Positions 19,761 through 29,066 of a DNA stretch of 53,673 bases are shown piece by piece (the stretch's first letter is position 1; every line of letters begins with the position of its first letter). The DNA is taken from contig JAKSMC010000024.1 of NCBI GenBank assembly GCA_024400835.1, positions 1 to 53,673 on the forward strand, written 5' to 3'. The stretch is from Bacteroidales bacterium. Lineage in GTDB: Bacteria; Bacteroidota; Bacteroidia; Bacteroidales; WCHB1-69. The notes beneath the pieces are model-generated. The model ran no database searches, was not told the origin of the DNA, and was given only the letters and a program-made list of their open reading frames with translations. The position numbers and the translations under genes are program-made.

Positions 19761-20414
19761 TTACTCACAGTCTTTCAGAGTGATGATTTCAGCGGCTGGG
19801 TCAGCGGCTTTGAACACGGCGCTGCCAGCCACGACGGCATCGGCGCCGGCCTTGACGATGTCTGCGACATTGTCGCGGCACACGCCACCGTCCACTTCGA
19901 TAAGAGCCTCAGACTTGTTGCGTTTGATCATATCGCGGAGTTCGCTGATTTTGTGCAGGGAACGGGGGATGAACTTCTGGCCACCGAAGCCGGGGTTCAC
20001 GGACATGATGAGCACGAGGTTCACGTCGTTGATGATATCCTCGAGGCCGGCCACAGGCGTGTGTGGGTTGAGTGCCACGCCGGCGAGCATGCCCTCTTCC
20101 TTGATTTGGCAGATGGTTCTGTGCAGGTGCGTGCAAGCCTCCCAGTGCACGGTCAGCAAGTCGGCGCCACATTGTTTGAACTCGTGAATGTAGCGCTCCG
20201 GCTGTGTAATCATCAAGTGCACGTCCAAGGGTTTTTCGGAAATTTTGCGGATGGCCTTCACCACAGGCATTCCGTAGGAAATATTGGGAACAAAGACGCC
20301 GTCCATGATGTCCAAGTGCATCCAGTCGGCCTTTGATTCGTTGAGCATTTTGACGTCTCTCTCCAAGTTGCCAAAGTCGGCGGAGAGCAAAGAAGGAGCG
20401 ATAATAGGTTTCAT
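19761..20414 (-). CDS. rpe: Ribulose-phosphate 3-epimerase
   Basis: This 217-residue TIM-barrel enzyme interconverts ribulose-5-phosphate and xylulose-5-phosphate. Typical blocks are IAPSLLSADFGNLERDV, WMHLDIMDGVFVPNISYG (metal ligands and catalytic Asp), LDVHLMITQPERYI, MSVNPGFGGQKFIP, and VDGGVCRDNVADIVKAGAD (catalytic Asp), followed by VVAGSAVFKA at the phosphate site. The start is the ATG at 20414 (MKPIIAPSLL); an upstream TTG would sit at the promoter. The promoter at 20437-20467 is the best complete Bacteroidota promoter in the window. Confidence 0.96.
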   Translation of the reverse strand: MKPIIAPSLLSADFGNLERDVKMLNESKADWMHLDIMDGVFVPNISYGMPVVKAIRKISEKPLDVHLMITQPERYIHEFKQCGADLLTVHWEACTHLHRTICQIKEEGMLAGVALNPHTPVAGLEDIINDVNLVLIMSVNPGFGGQKFIPRSLHKISELRDMIKRNKSEALIEVDGGVCRDNVADIVKAGADAVVAGSAVFKAADPAAEIITLKDCE

Positions 20415-20436
20415 AAGTACATTTTTTAATAGGGCG

Positions 20437-20467
20437 CAAAGATACAAAAATTGCGGGTGTGCGCAAA
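20437..20467 (-). promoter_or_regulatory. rpe promoter (TTTG-N19-TATCTTTG)
   Basis: On the minus strand TTTG (20464-20467) is followed after exactly 19 bases by TATCTTTG (20437-20444). This matches the known Bacteroidota -33/-7 promoter layout. It lies 22 bp ahead of the rpe ATG and fixes that start. Confidence 0.85.
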
Positions 20468-20517
20468 AGAGTCCTAAATAACCACTTTATTATCTGTTTT
20501 CCAACCCAATAATCCAA

Positions 20518-22533
20518 TCACCTCTCAATCACTAGTTTCCCAGTGAGGCTGTATGATGTGGACAAGACATTTACTGTGTAAATACCCGGACTTAAATCAC
20601 TAACATCAATTTGACTTTCTCTGAATATGCCCACCAAACGACCCTGCATATCATACACACTGATCGTGTAGTCAGATATATCTTCTGAAACATCTACGTG
20701 GACTAAGTTGGATGTAGGATTGGGATATATGTGCAAATCTTTTTGTTCCCTATATTCAGCAATGCCGACTGGGAAAGGTATACTATAATCACTATTATGG
20801 TATAGAGCAAGAACAGCATTACTCTTAGTTGATGAACAGCCTTCGGTAGATAAGCCATTGCTGAATCGCACGTTTGAAAACGACTGCATACTACACAATA
20901 GTGTTCCGGTTTCTTTGGCCAATACGTTTATGTTTTGACATAATTTTTCAGAATAAAAAGTATCCATCCCCATAAATTGCCCGTTTTCATTCCACATCCC
21001 CAAACCAATATATGGAGTTGAAGGATAAAAACCTATCATAGATCCTGCAAATATATGGTTGTTGATTATGGATATCCCCCCACGCGAATCTGAACAGGTT
21101 TCCGTTGGCAGCTGCCCATAATTCACGAACTCCCCATTATTTTTATTGTATCGCACAAAAAGTTCAGCTCCATACTGGGTTTCATTCGTGTATTCAAACT
21201 TGTTGTTGGGTGTGTTAAAAAATATCATACCCCCATCTCTACTGTACCTGGCACATCCTATAACATATACATAATCATCCTTTACAACATTATCAAAGAA
21301 ATGAGCTTCTGTGCTTATATCATTATCTGTTGGCGACCTGACAAGGGAAGGCTGATTGTTCCATAATAGATTACCATCCGAATCGTATTTGTTAATGAAG
21401 GAAGTGTATAAAAGACCTGATGTGTCTATTGATTCCAGATATCGAGTGCTATCCCAATATAGTCGAAGAGGAGACTCTCCCGTATCATTGCCCCATACAC
21501 TTACATTATACGTTCTACCTGATAAGTATAGGTTATCGTCTGAGTCTATGCTGAAACCCTCTATAAAATAATTGGCAGATCGCAAGGAATCCAACGGCAG
21601 TCTGCCTGAGGGCAGTCCTAAGTGGTCTATCAGGGGTTTGCCCCACACCAGTTCCCAGTTTGGCGTAAACTTATAAAGTATCAGGTTAGGTATGAAGTCT
21701 GAATTGCTTGTGCTTCCGGGAAAGTACAGTATATAGGTCTGGGTACTATCCTCATCAACAACCACATAGAAAGGTAGTTCTTCACTGCCATAATACAAGC
21801 CGGAAACGGCCAAATAGGTGTTCCCTTGGCTATCCACGCACATCCTTCCGTCATTATGACCAAGACCTTTACTTAAGGGAACACCTTGGTTTACAACCCC
21901 CAAATAAGAATAATATACTCTCGGCAGTGCTTTAACAAAATGGTCTTCCTGTAGATTGCCGTCTAGGTCGAAATTTGCAAAATAGGTATAGCAACCTCTG
22001 GTATAGGGTGGATTGTACACAAAGTACGGATAGATGGGAGACAGTCCCATATCGTAAGCGAAAAAGACGGTGTCCCAGTATTGCGCAAATCCGTCCTCTT
22101 CATGTTGGACACTTGCCACCAAGTGTAGTAATCCGTCTTTCAACACCATGTCTTTGGGGATTACGCCATCACCGGGGACCTTGAACACTTTGCGCCATTG
22201 GAGGTTGCCCAATGTGTCAAACTTAGCCAGTATCATGCCGCGGTAGTTGGGTTGTGCCACTACCATGGAGTCGCAGATATAGTCCCACCCATGCCCGTCG
22301 TGCAATTCCGCGTTACCACCGAATTTTCCGAGCACATAGATGTTTCCATCCTCATCAAAGGCAGTTCTAATGACTCTGTTGTAATATTGGGTATTGTAAC
22401 CGTCATTCCCACTCCACAAAACAGTCCAACGCCATTCTCCCTGTGCTGTCAGAGCACTTGGACACAATAGGCAGATGAATATAAAAAACTGCCATGCAGC
22501 GCTGTTCTTCTTTTTCTTTTTATATGCTTTCAT
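20518..22533 (-). CDS. T9SS-secreted beta-propeller-like protein
   Basis: This 671-residue protein has a lysine-rich N-terminus (MKAYKKKKKN), a hydrophobic signal segment ending ALTAQG, and a long body with recurring units such as FDEDGNIYVLGKF, DSQGNTYLAVSGLYY and DSDDNLYLSGRTYN. These units resemble the blades of SBBP/NHL-type beta-propellers. The C-terminus is a T9SS type A sorting domain starting LHIYPNPTSNLVHV and ending SLTGKLVIER. The ATG at 22533 is preferred to a TTG at 22566. The gene begins about 60 bp after the stop of the PKD-domain gene and is probably in its operon. No enzyme motif was seen; a surface display or binding role is inferred. Confidence 0.8.
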   Translation of the reverse strand: MKAYKKKKKNSAAWQFFIFICLLCPSALTAQGEWRWTVLWSGNDGYNTQYYNRVIRTAFDEDGNIYVLGKFGGNAELHDGHGWDYICDSMVVAQPNYRGMILAKFDTLGNLQWRKVFKVPGDGVIPKDMVLKDGLLHLVASVQHEEDGFAQYWDTVFFAYDMGLSPIYPYFVYNPPYTRGCYTYFANFDLDGNLQEDHFVKALPRVYYSYLGVVNQGVPLSKGLGHNDGRMCVDSQGNTYLAVSGLYYGSEELPFYVVVDEDSTQTYILYFPGSTSNSDFIPNLILYKFTPNWELVWGKPLIDHLGLPSGRLPLDSLRSANYFIEGFSIDSDDNLYLSGRTYNVSVWGNDTGESPLRLYWDSTRYLESIDTSGLLYTSFINKYDSDGNLLWNNQPSLVRSPTDNDISTEAHFFDNVVKDDYVYVIGCARYSRDGGMIFFNTPNNKFEYTNETQYGAELFVRYNKNNGEFVNYGQLPTETCSDSRGGISIINNHIFAGSMIGFYPSTPYIGLGMWNENGQFMGMDTFYSEKLCQNINVLAKETGTLLCSMQSFSNVRFSNGLSTEGCSSTKSNAVLALYHNSDYSIPFPVGIAEYREQKDLHIYPNPTSNLVHVDVSEDISDYTISVYDMQGRLVGIFRESQIDVSDLSPGIYTVNVLSTSYSLTGKLVIER

Positions 22534-22592
22534 AATCAAAAGTATTATGTATAAAAAATTGTACAAAAGCTAACTGACGAAACAGAGACTTT

Positions 22593-25500
22593 TTACTGCT
22601 TTATCAGTTTCAGATAAAAAATCTGACCGTTCCTAGTCTGCAAACGCACTATATAAGGGGCACAGACAAGTCCTCCGACATCAAATCGCTCAGTGTCCGA
22701 GAATGATGACACAATCCGGCCTTCCATTGTCATTACTTGGATTGTAGCTATATCCTCAGATTTCAAGCCTGAAAATGTGACTTCATTTTTTGCGGGATTG
22801 GGCACCAAAATTATTGACTTTTCAAGTGGTTTCGCAGAACCGATTTCAGAATCCTGTCCGCTTGCAGATAACCTCCTGCAGTTCACTTCAATTCTGTCAA
22901 AAACCTCCTGTGCCGGCAAACAATATATGGATGCACATATCTGTCCATCTATACAAGTAACGATATGGAAGCAGATATCCTCCCCGCCTGTAACCATCTG
23001 CGACAACCGTCCGTAATCTATATTCAATAATGCGTTGTATTCCGATGGTGCTACGTAGAATATATCCGAAAGTTGAAACGGCTCGCACCAGAATCCAAGC
23101 AGTCTCCCTATCCAACTCGGTAGATAGGCATGTATGTCGAAATAAGATGTCTGATGGGGAGTACTGATTCCAGGTGAAAAATCCCAACTGAAATCGTCAA
23201 GCGGGCAGTCCAATTCCGACACACATGTGTTCCAGTCCAACCGTAAGTTGAATCTCTGTTCACAATCGTGTGTGGCTTCCCGCAACATGAATTCTACTTC
23301 TTGTAAATTGAGTTGCCCTCCCGTGTAATAGAACTCCAAACTCTTCGTTATGCCTGGCTGAATAACTAACGGCTGCGTTGATGTACCGAAAATCGTTCCT
23401 CCCGAGCTGCATCTAACTTCTTCTATTAACAAGTCTTCATTCTGACCTATGTTGGTAATTTCAATGGAGATATAGAACTCCAAGTCGCAGTCTTCTGTAA
23501 CATAGCATTCACTTTTGGTCACTTTCACATCCACATTCTCACAAGGACACACATCGGCTTCTTCTATACGCAGTACAGGAGAATCGCCAGTAATAAAACA
23601 TCCGTTGTACAAATCAGAAAATCCCCAATTGTTGGTGACTGAGGCTTCCAAAAAGTATTCTCCGTAGTCATCTATGCGCAGTATCATGGGATCTTCCCCC
23701 AAGACTATCGGTGACGAATTATTTCCAAACCAAGACCCCAGCCAATATATGGGAGGAACAGGCGGAGACATGAGAGAGTAGTTTCCCGGCAGTATGGATA
23801 TCGGGGGGATTGCTGGCAGAGTATCAATCTCAAAACCATACGTGCAAACCGACTGACAATTGTATCGATTTTCAACAGTAAGCTGGGCCATGTATGTTCC
23901 AGGTTGCATAGGGGATAACTTCAGTGTGGGCATGACTGATGGAGGGCTGCCAGATCCAGGCACCTGCCACAAATAACTATTAGTGCTGCCCGAATTACCG
24001 TAGAGCACAACTTCTTCGCCCATACAAAACTGCGTCATTCCTGTGATACGTGCAGTCGGTCCGTTGTTGAATTTGACATTTTGCATTTTCTCATCCACAC
24101 ATCCGTCTTGGTCATTCACCGCACGCACACGGTAGTTCCCTGTCTGGAATGCCAAAGATGTGTTGGAACGCGTTCCCAAGGCATCGAAATTCCAATAATA
24201 TAGCCAATTCAAAGCCGAATTCGACAAATATGTCAGCGTCACCGTATCGCCTGGACAAACAACATTATTGGGGCTAAATGACAAATCGTTGTCTTCATAA
24301 AAATTATCAGTTACTGTTACGGTACCCATCCGAGATGACGAACAACCCAAGCTGTTACTCACAGTGAGTGTAACAACGAAATCCCTACTAACAGAGGAAT
24401 AAGCATACATGTGAAATATGCTATCTCCGTAATTGGAGGAGCCATCTCCAAAATTCCACAAATATTTTACAACATCTCCAGTGACTGTTGCGGAGAAGGG
24501 AAACGGCGTATCGGCACACATGACATGTTGGAAATCAAGGCTGTTAATACTGGGAACAGCCGGTATGTTCAGACTATCTTCAAATGTACAGGGAATTTCA
24601 TCTATGGAAACAAGCACCCTTATCTGCATAGGTGTATTTACACTGAGTGCGACCCTTTCTATGTTATCTGCATTGACAATCTGGTCATATGGCTGATTGT
24701 CAATAAAAATATGATAGGTTCTTCTCGGTACGAATCCATCTAAATACTGAGACTTGTCCTCTATAACCAACTGCCCCGAGCAGTCATAGCACATCTTGAG
24801 TTTCGGAATGCAATTCACAGTAACATTGTGTTGGTAAATGTAATTAGTGTCACGGGATGTGTATAAACCCTTTATTTGATACATACCTGGCCTAGAAAAA
24901 AATACACTAACCTCATCCGCATTATCAGTCATTGAATAGTAGTTTCCCTGATAATGTGGAATTATCGACCAACGGGCAGAATGATCTATCCATAGTTTTA
25001 CCGCGTTGCAGTTCTGGAGTGAGGAATCAACTGTTAAGAAAACTGTATGATAGAAAGAAGTGCTGTCATCTGCCCCTCCCTGACCACTTTGACTGTCGTT
25101 CGAGAAATCCCTGCATTGATGCGCGTAACAGCTTGGGTTGAGATTCGAAGTCACAGTACAACAACCGCTTCCTGTGAAATTGTCTCCCACAGAGACAAAG
25201 TGAGCCGTGCTCACGATGTTTCCGTTCAGCGTCCAGCTGTATGTCACATCTGCTTGTTCGGGAACCGAAATCTGGGAATTGCCAATACCACTGCCATAAC
25301 TCAGTGTGGCATCTGGCATAAATGTTACGTCGATTGTGTCTCTGACTTCAGACGGCAGGCATCCGTTATGTGGATCATAAACCAGTGTGAAGGGATAAAG
25401 CCCAGGTATATCGAAAACATGCGACACAGTCCTTCCTGCCAATATCTCATCATCTAAAAGCCAGTGGTAGTGTGAACTATCAGTTGTTGGCCCTATAGCG

Positions 25501-27554
25501 GAAAGATACGTAGTAGTATTCTGGCATACGTTGTGTTCGACATTCAGTGAGGGTGAGATTCCACGGGTGATCCGTATGATTTTGGTCTCCTCTATCTCAA
25601 CATTCGAGCAAAAGGTCCTTCTCAGCCGAACTCTTGCATAGGCGGTGTCAGCATCTATTATGTTGAATAGAAGGGTAACAGATGGCAACCTATTGTCGTT
25701 CACAACGGAAGCATAAGATTGGGGTTCCACTGTCCATTTGTATGTCACATTTTCCGACTGATCAGCAACGGAAAGGAACATTTCTCCACCGAAGCATCCC
25801 GTTGCAGTGTCCGAATCAAAGGGCGCAAGATGGAACTGCTCCATCGTATGTACATATGCGCGGGAACGACATCCATAGCGGCCATCCACCTGATATACGT
25901 TCACATCACTTGCGGAAAAGAATGTAAAAGTGGCCTCGTCACCCTCTGTAACTGAAGGGAAAGTTGTTGTTCCTGCTGGCCTCCATTCCAAATAGAAATC
26001 CGGTCGGGAAGGTGTTGCGGAAAGCAACACAGCATGACCTGGGCAGACCGTATGTGGTCCTTCCGTAGTAGTCAGTGCTGGTGGTGCAGCCAAAACATTA
26101 AGAGCGAATTCTGCATGCTCGCAGTAATTACTATTCAAAGCAACTATCTTGTAGTCTCCAGCTTCATCAAACGGAAATGACAAAGAATGCTCTATGATAT
26201 TATAAATATGGTGCCCTGATGAATCATATACATCCCATTGAACAGATTCAGGGCAATTAGTTGTGAAGCGTCCCGTATCACCCACACATATCGTATGTTC
26301 GGAATATATACGAAGAGTGTCCTTCACCATCACGCGCTTCGTTATCGTTCTATATGGACCACACCCTAGAAAGTCACACCCATATTCCGCATAAAACTCA
26401 TAAATTCCCGGTTGGTTGAAGCGTAACATGCAGTTGTTCGGATGTTTGTCCTCCAGGATATCAAGCCCTCCTGTACTAAGTATCTGCCAATTATAATATG
26501 TGCTCCCATAGCGAGGGATTCCATATTTCAGGATATCACCCACACATACAGTTTCAGGTCCCGACACTTCCACACTGTCTCTGATAATGGGTATCCTCAC
26601 AGTGGATAGAGAACCGCAGTCCGACTCACAAAAAAACGCATCTAGAGACAGAGTTCCATATCCGCATAAAGGGCTACCCCAATTCACCGTCACTGTATTC
26701 GTGTTCAATCCGCCCACGATGGTACCGCCTTCCACCATCCAGTGATATTCCGAACAAAATGGTTCTTGTACAGAGTATTCTGCTGTTGAATTGGCACAGA
26801 CTGTACCGTAACAGGAAAGTTCTAGGTTCGTAGGCTCAGTCACTCTGAGGATTATTGTTTCCTCGTCTTCGCATCCGCACAAATTGATAACACTATGTCT
26901 CACTTTGAACTCCCCAGCCTGTAGTGTTTCATAGGTGCAATGATTGGTTGAATACTGCCCAAATCCAAAATTTTGGTGTCCATCAATAGGCCAGTTAGAA
27001 CAAGTCCATTCACATCCTGTGATAGTATGATTAAAGCCTTCGCTTCGATCAAAGAACTCAACTTCTTCTCCAATGCAGACTTCCACTACTTTATTTCCGT
27101 CCTCGTCTATGTAGTAAGATGGAACAGTAGTACTGCCTACCGTCGGAGGTTCTATCAATAGCAAGCACAATTCTGCTGTGCATACGTTGGAGCTATCCTC
27201 GGAAATAAATGATACCGCAATGACACCATTAGTTGTCGTATTCCAAGTGATAGTGGCCGTCCTAGTATCATTACTTATGTTATATTCGCTTGCTCCGCTT
27301 ACATTCCAACTGAAAGTACCCTGCTCAGAGCACTCCGCTCTATAGGTGACTGTACGACCCTGACAGGCAAGAATACAGTTCTCCTCAGGCATATCGAGGA
27401 ATATCATTTCGTCTTCCAAAAGATCCTCCAAAAGGCATTCGGATTCAAAATCTGAAATGATGTGTATATCACACGCCACTTGAGCCATTACTAAAAAGGG
27501 ATGATACAGAATAAATGTAGAAACTATTCCTGAAATAAATAAAAACCTTTTCAT
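22593..27554 (-). CDS. Giant T9SS-secreted PKD/Ig-like domain protein
   Basis: This 1653-residue protein has a signal peptide (about 1-24, ending LVMAQ). It is mostly repeated Ig-like/PKD-type modules, each with a cysteine and motifs such as VCPGHAVLLSATP, VCVGDILKYGIP, TICVGDTGRFTTN and VVCPGDTVTLTY. A clear PKD unit with YLWNFGDGSSNYGDSIFHMY lies around 1130. Near the C-terminus is a cysteine-rich segment (CPCENVDVKVTKSEC) and then a T9SS sorting domain, ILVPNPAKNEVTFSG ... IVRLQTRNGQIFYLKLIKQ. Such proteins are usually surface adhesins or gliding/biofilm matrix components. Base composition is lower in G+C than the housekeeping genes around it. A promoter box lies about 100 bp upstream. Confidence 0.82.
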   Translation of the reverse strand: MKRFLFISGIVSTFILYHPFLVMAQVACDIHIISDFESECLLEDLLEDEMIFLDMPEENCILACQGRTVTYRAECSEQGTFSWNVSGASEYNISNDTRTATITWNTTTNGVIAVSFISEDSSNVCTAELCLLLIEPPTVGSTTVPSYYIDEDGNKVVEVCIGEEVEFFDRSEGFNHTITGCEWTCSNWPIDGHQNFGFGQYSTNHCTYETLQAGEFKVRHSVINLCGCEDEETIILRVTEPTNLELSCYGTVCANSTAEYSVQEPFCSEYHWMVEGGTIVGGLNTNTVTVNWGSPLCGYGTLSLDAFFCESDCGSLSTVRIPIIRDSVEVSGPETVCVGDILKYGIPRYGSTYYNWQILSTGGLDILEDKHPNNCMLRFNQPGIYEFYAEYGCDFLGCGPYRTITKRVMVKDTLRIYSEHTICVGDTGRFTTNCPESVQWDVYDSSGHHIYNIIEHSLSFPFDEAGDYKIVALNSNYCEHAEFALNVLAAPPALTTTEGPHTVCPGHAVLLSATPSRPDFYLEWRPAGTTTFPSVTEGDEATFTFFSASDVNVYQVDGRYGCRSRAYVHTMEQFHLAPFDSDTATGCFGGEMFLSVADQSENVTYKWTVEPQSYASVVNDNRLPSVTLLFNIIDADTAYARVRLRRTFCSNVEIEETKIIRITRGISPSLNVEHNVCQNTTTYLSAIGPTTDSSHYHWLLDDEILAGRTVSHVFDIPGLYPFTLVYDPHNGCLPSEVRDTIDVTFMPDATLSYGSGIGNSQISVPEQADVTYSWTLNGNIVSTAHFVSVGDNFTGSGCCTVTSNLNPSCYAHQCRDFSNDSQSGQGGADDSTSFYHTVFLTVDSSLQNCNAVKLWIDHSARWSIIPHYQGNYYSMTDNADEVSVFFSRPGMYQIKGLYTSRDTNYIYQHNVTVNCIPKLKMCYDCSGQLVIEDKSQYLDGFVPRRTYHIFIDNQPYDQIVNADNIERVALSVNTPMQIRVLVSIDEIPCTFEDSLNIPAVPSINSLDFQHVMCADTPFPFSATVTGDVVKYLWNFGDGSSNYGDSIFHMYAYSSVSRDFVVTLTVSNSLGCSSSRMGTVTVTDNFYEDNDLSFSPNNVVCPGDTVTLTYLSNSALNWLYYWNFDALGTRSNTSLAFQTGNYRVRAVNDQDGCVDEKMQNVKFNNGPTARITGMTQFCMGEEVVLYGNSGSTNSYLWQVPGSGSPPSVMPTLKLSPMQPGTYMAQLTVENRYNCQSVCTYGFEIDTLPAIPPISILPGNYSLMSPPVPPIYWLGSWFGNNSSPIVLGEDPMILRIDDYGEYFLEASVTNNWGFSDLYNGCFITGDSPVLRIEEADVCPCENVDVKVTKSECYVTEDCDLEFYISIEITNIGQNEDLLIEEVRCSSGGTIFGTSTQPLVIQPGITKSLEFYYTGGQLNLQEVEFMLREATHDCEQRFNLRLDWNTCVSELDCPLDDFSWDFSPGISTPHQTSYFDIHAYLPSWIGRLLGFWCEPFQLSDIFYVAPSEYNALLNIDYGRLSQMVTGGEDICFHIVTCIDGQICASIYCLPAQEVFDRIEVNCRRLSASGQDSEIGSAKPLEKSIILVPNPAKNEVTFSGLKSEDIATIQVMTMEGRIVSSFSDTERFDVGGLVCAPYIVRLQTRNGQIFYLKLIKQ

Positions 27555-27657
27555 ATCATAATTTTAAAAGTGCCCATTTCTAAAAGACAGTTTTTTCTTA
27601 ATTATAACAAGCTATTAGTTTTGGCGTGAACGGTTTGTTTGTTTGCTTTTTATCTCC

Positions 27658-27666
27658 GCAAAGATA
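27658..27666 (-). promoter_or_regulatory. Promoter -7 box of the PKD-domain gene
   Basis: The minus strand reads TATCTTTGC, 103 bp upstream of the ATG at 27554. This leaves a long leader. Confidence 0.55.
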
Positions 27667-27918
27667 ACGTTTTTTCTTTTACTCAGGAAGACTCCAATAA
27701 AATTTTCAGATGTCAAATTTTCAAGACTTTGATGGAATCTTGGAGTGTTATGTATTGGTTGTATCAATATAGTTCCCCAATACAAGTCCATTCCTACCTC
27801 ATGAATGTTCAAGTAGATGTTTCCATACTTGATAATACTCTTGAAAACAACATTTAATGATTTAACTTGCCGTACGGATTTTGGAAAGTCCCTTGCATCT
27901 TGTCCCCGATAATTTTCG

Positions 27919-27927
27919 TATCTTTGC
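27919..27927 (+). promoter_or_regulatory. mrp promoter -7 box (TATCTTTGC)
   Basis: TATCTTTGC lies 29 bp before the ATG at 27957. A TTG at 27900-27902 is 16 bp upstream, which is short for a -33 element. Confidence 0.6.
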
Positions 27928-27956
27928 CGCCCAAAAATTAAAAACCGAAAAATACT

Positions 27957-28778
27957 ATGTCAGGATGTAACCACGACTGCGAACACTGCAGTCAATCTAA
28001 TTGTGAAAAGAAGGATTTGCGTGAGAAACCGAATCCCAAAAGCGATATAAAGAAAGTTATCGGCGTGGTCAGCGGCAAAGGCGGCGTGGGTAAAAGCTCC
28101 GTCACTTCGCTGTTAGCTGTGCAGTTGCGCAAAAAAGGATACCGCGTGGGTATTCTCGACGCAGATATCACCGGCCCGTCCATCCCCAAGATGTTCAACC
28201 TCCACGAACTCATCTCCGGCAACGAAGACGGCGTGTTCCCTGTTGAAACCGAAAGCGGCATCCAGGTGATTTCCGCCAACCTGCTCACACACGATGAGAA
28301 AACACCCGTCATCTGGCGCGGGCCGCTTATCGCCGGCATGGTGAAACAGTTCTGGACAGAAGTTATCTGGGATAAAATCGACTTCCTCTTGGTGGATATG
28401 CCCCCGGGAACCGGCGACGTGCCTTTGACCGTCTTCCAAAGCATGGCCGTTGACGGCATCATTATGGTGACCTCCCCGCAAGACCTTGTCTCCCTCATCG
28501 TGAGCAAGGCTGTGAACATGGCCGGTATGATGAACATTCCGGTACTGGGCTTGGTGGAAAACTACAGCTACGTGCAATGCCCGCACTGCAACGAGAAAAT
28601 CAGCGTCTTCGGTGAGAGCCACGCTGCCGAAGTGGCACAGGAATTCAACCTCAAGTTGCTGGCCCAAATGCCTATCGATCCCGAAATCGCCAAACTGGCC
28701 GACAAGGGCGAAATCGAAAAAGCAGAGGTCAACTATCTCGACAACGTCATCGATATGTTGGAAAGCTTGGAAGCATAA
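27957..28778 (+). CDS. mrp: Mrp/NBP35-type Fe-S cluster carrier ATPase
   Basis: This 273-residue P-loop protein is of the Mrp/ApbC/NBP35 group, which assembles and delivers Fe-S clusters. The N-terminus has a cysteine cluster (Cys4, Cys8, Cys11, Cys16), as in NBP35-like proteins, instead of the MIP18-like domain found in many longer bacterial Mrp proteins. The deviant Walker A is GVVSGKGGVGKSSVTSLLA, with LDADITGPSIPKMF and VDMPPGTGDVPLTV following. The CPHC motif near residue 210 is the bridging cluster site of the family. It is monocistronic on the plus strand, with its own promoter box and a strong terminator directly after it. Confidence 0.93.
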   Translation: MSGCNHDCEHCSQSNCEKKDLREKPNPKSDIKKVIGVVSGKGGVGKSSVTSLLAVQLRKKGYRVGILDADITGPSIPKMFNLHELISGNEDGVFPVETESGIQVISANLLTHDEKTPVIWRGPLIAGMVKQFWTEVIWDKIDFLLVDMPPGTGDVPLTVFQSMAVDGIIMVTSPQDLVSLIVSKAVNMAGMMNIPVLGLVENYSYVQCPHCNEKISVFGESHAAEVAQEFNLKLLAQMPIDPEIAKLADKGEIEKAEVNYLDNVIDMLESLEA

Positions 28779-28809
28779 TCGCTCCGATATTTCAACAACC
28801 CCATAACGA

Positions 28810-28837
28810 AGCTCCGGCAAAATGCCGGGGCTTTTTT
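28810..28837 (+). terminator. Rho-independent terminator after mrp
   Basis: The stem AGCTCCGGCA / TGCCGGGGCT (10 bp with one G-T type mismatch, AAA loop) is followed by a run of six T. It begins 31 bp beyond the mrp stop. Confidence 0.9.
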
Positions 28838-28935
28838 GTCAACAACAACCTCTCCACTTTTGCACCACCTTCCTCACTTCATCTTCAAGTAGGACCGGCC
28901 AAAGGAAAGTTTAAAGTTTAAGGTTTAAAGCGGTC

Positions 28936-28984
28936 CCTTTGCGCCTTTGCGGTTCCTTTCTCACCGCAAAGACGCAGAGAAAAA
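28936..28984. repeat. Intergenic hairpin repeat (CACCGCAAAGACGC family), copy 1
   Basis: The inverted arms GCGCCTTTGCGGT (28941-28953) and ACCGCAAAGACGC (28963-28975) have one mismatch and a short pyrimidine-rich loop. A GTCAA-rich tract follows to about 29010. Related copies lie at 31571-31605, 40025-40053 (half) and 47462-47496. Confidence 0.75.
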
Positions 28985-29066
28985 GTCAATGTCAACGGTC
29001 AATAGTCAAAGTAGAAAAGTAGAGAAGTCGCTCCAAAACTAACGCCTAACGTCTAAAGTCTAAAAG

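Larger units (their letters stand above)
27555..27956. other. 402-bp divergent intergenic region
   Basis: This AT-rich spacer separates two divergent genes and holds a promoter box for each (27658-27666 minus, 27919-27927 plus). Two short ORFs (27615-27812 minus, 27639-27857 plus) overlap each other and the minus-strand promoter, and show no recognisable protein features, so they are not called. No strong repeat or hairpin was seen in the middle. Confidence 0.6.

Noticed and set aside
27615..27857. Two small overlapping ORFs in the divergent spacer
   Set aside because: They overlap each other and a promoter box, have no start signals and no recognisable protein character.
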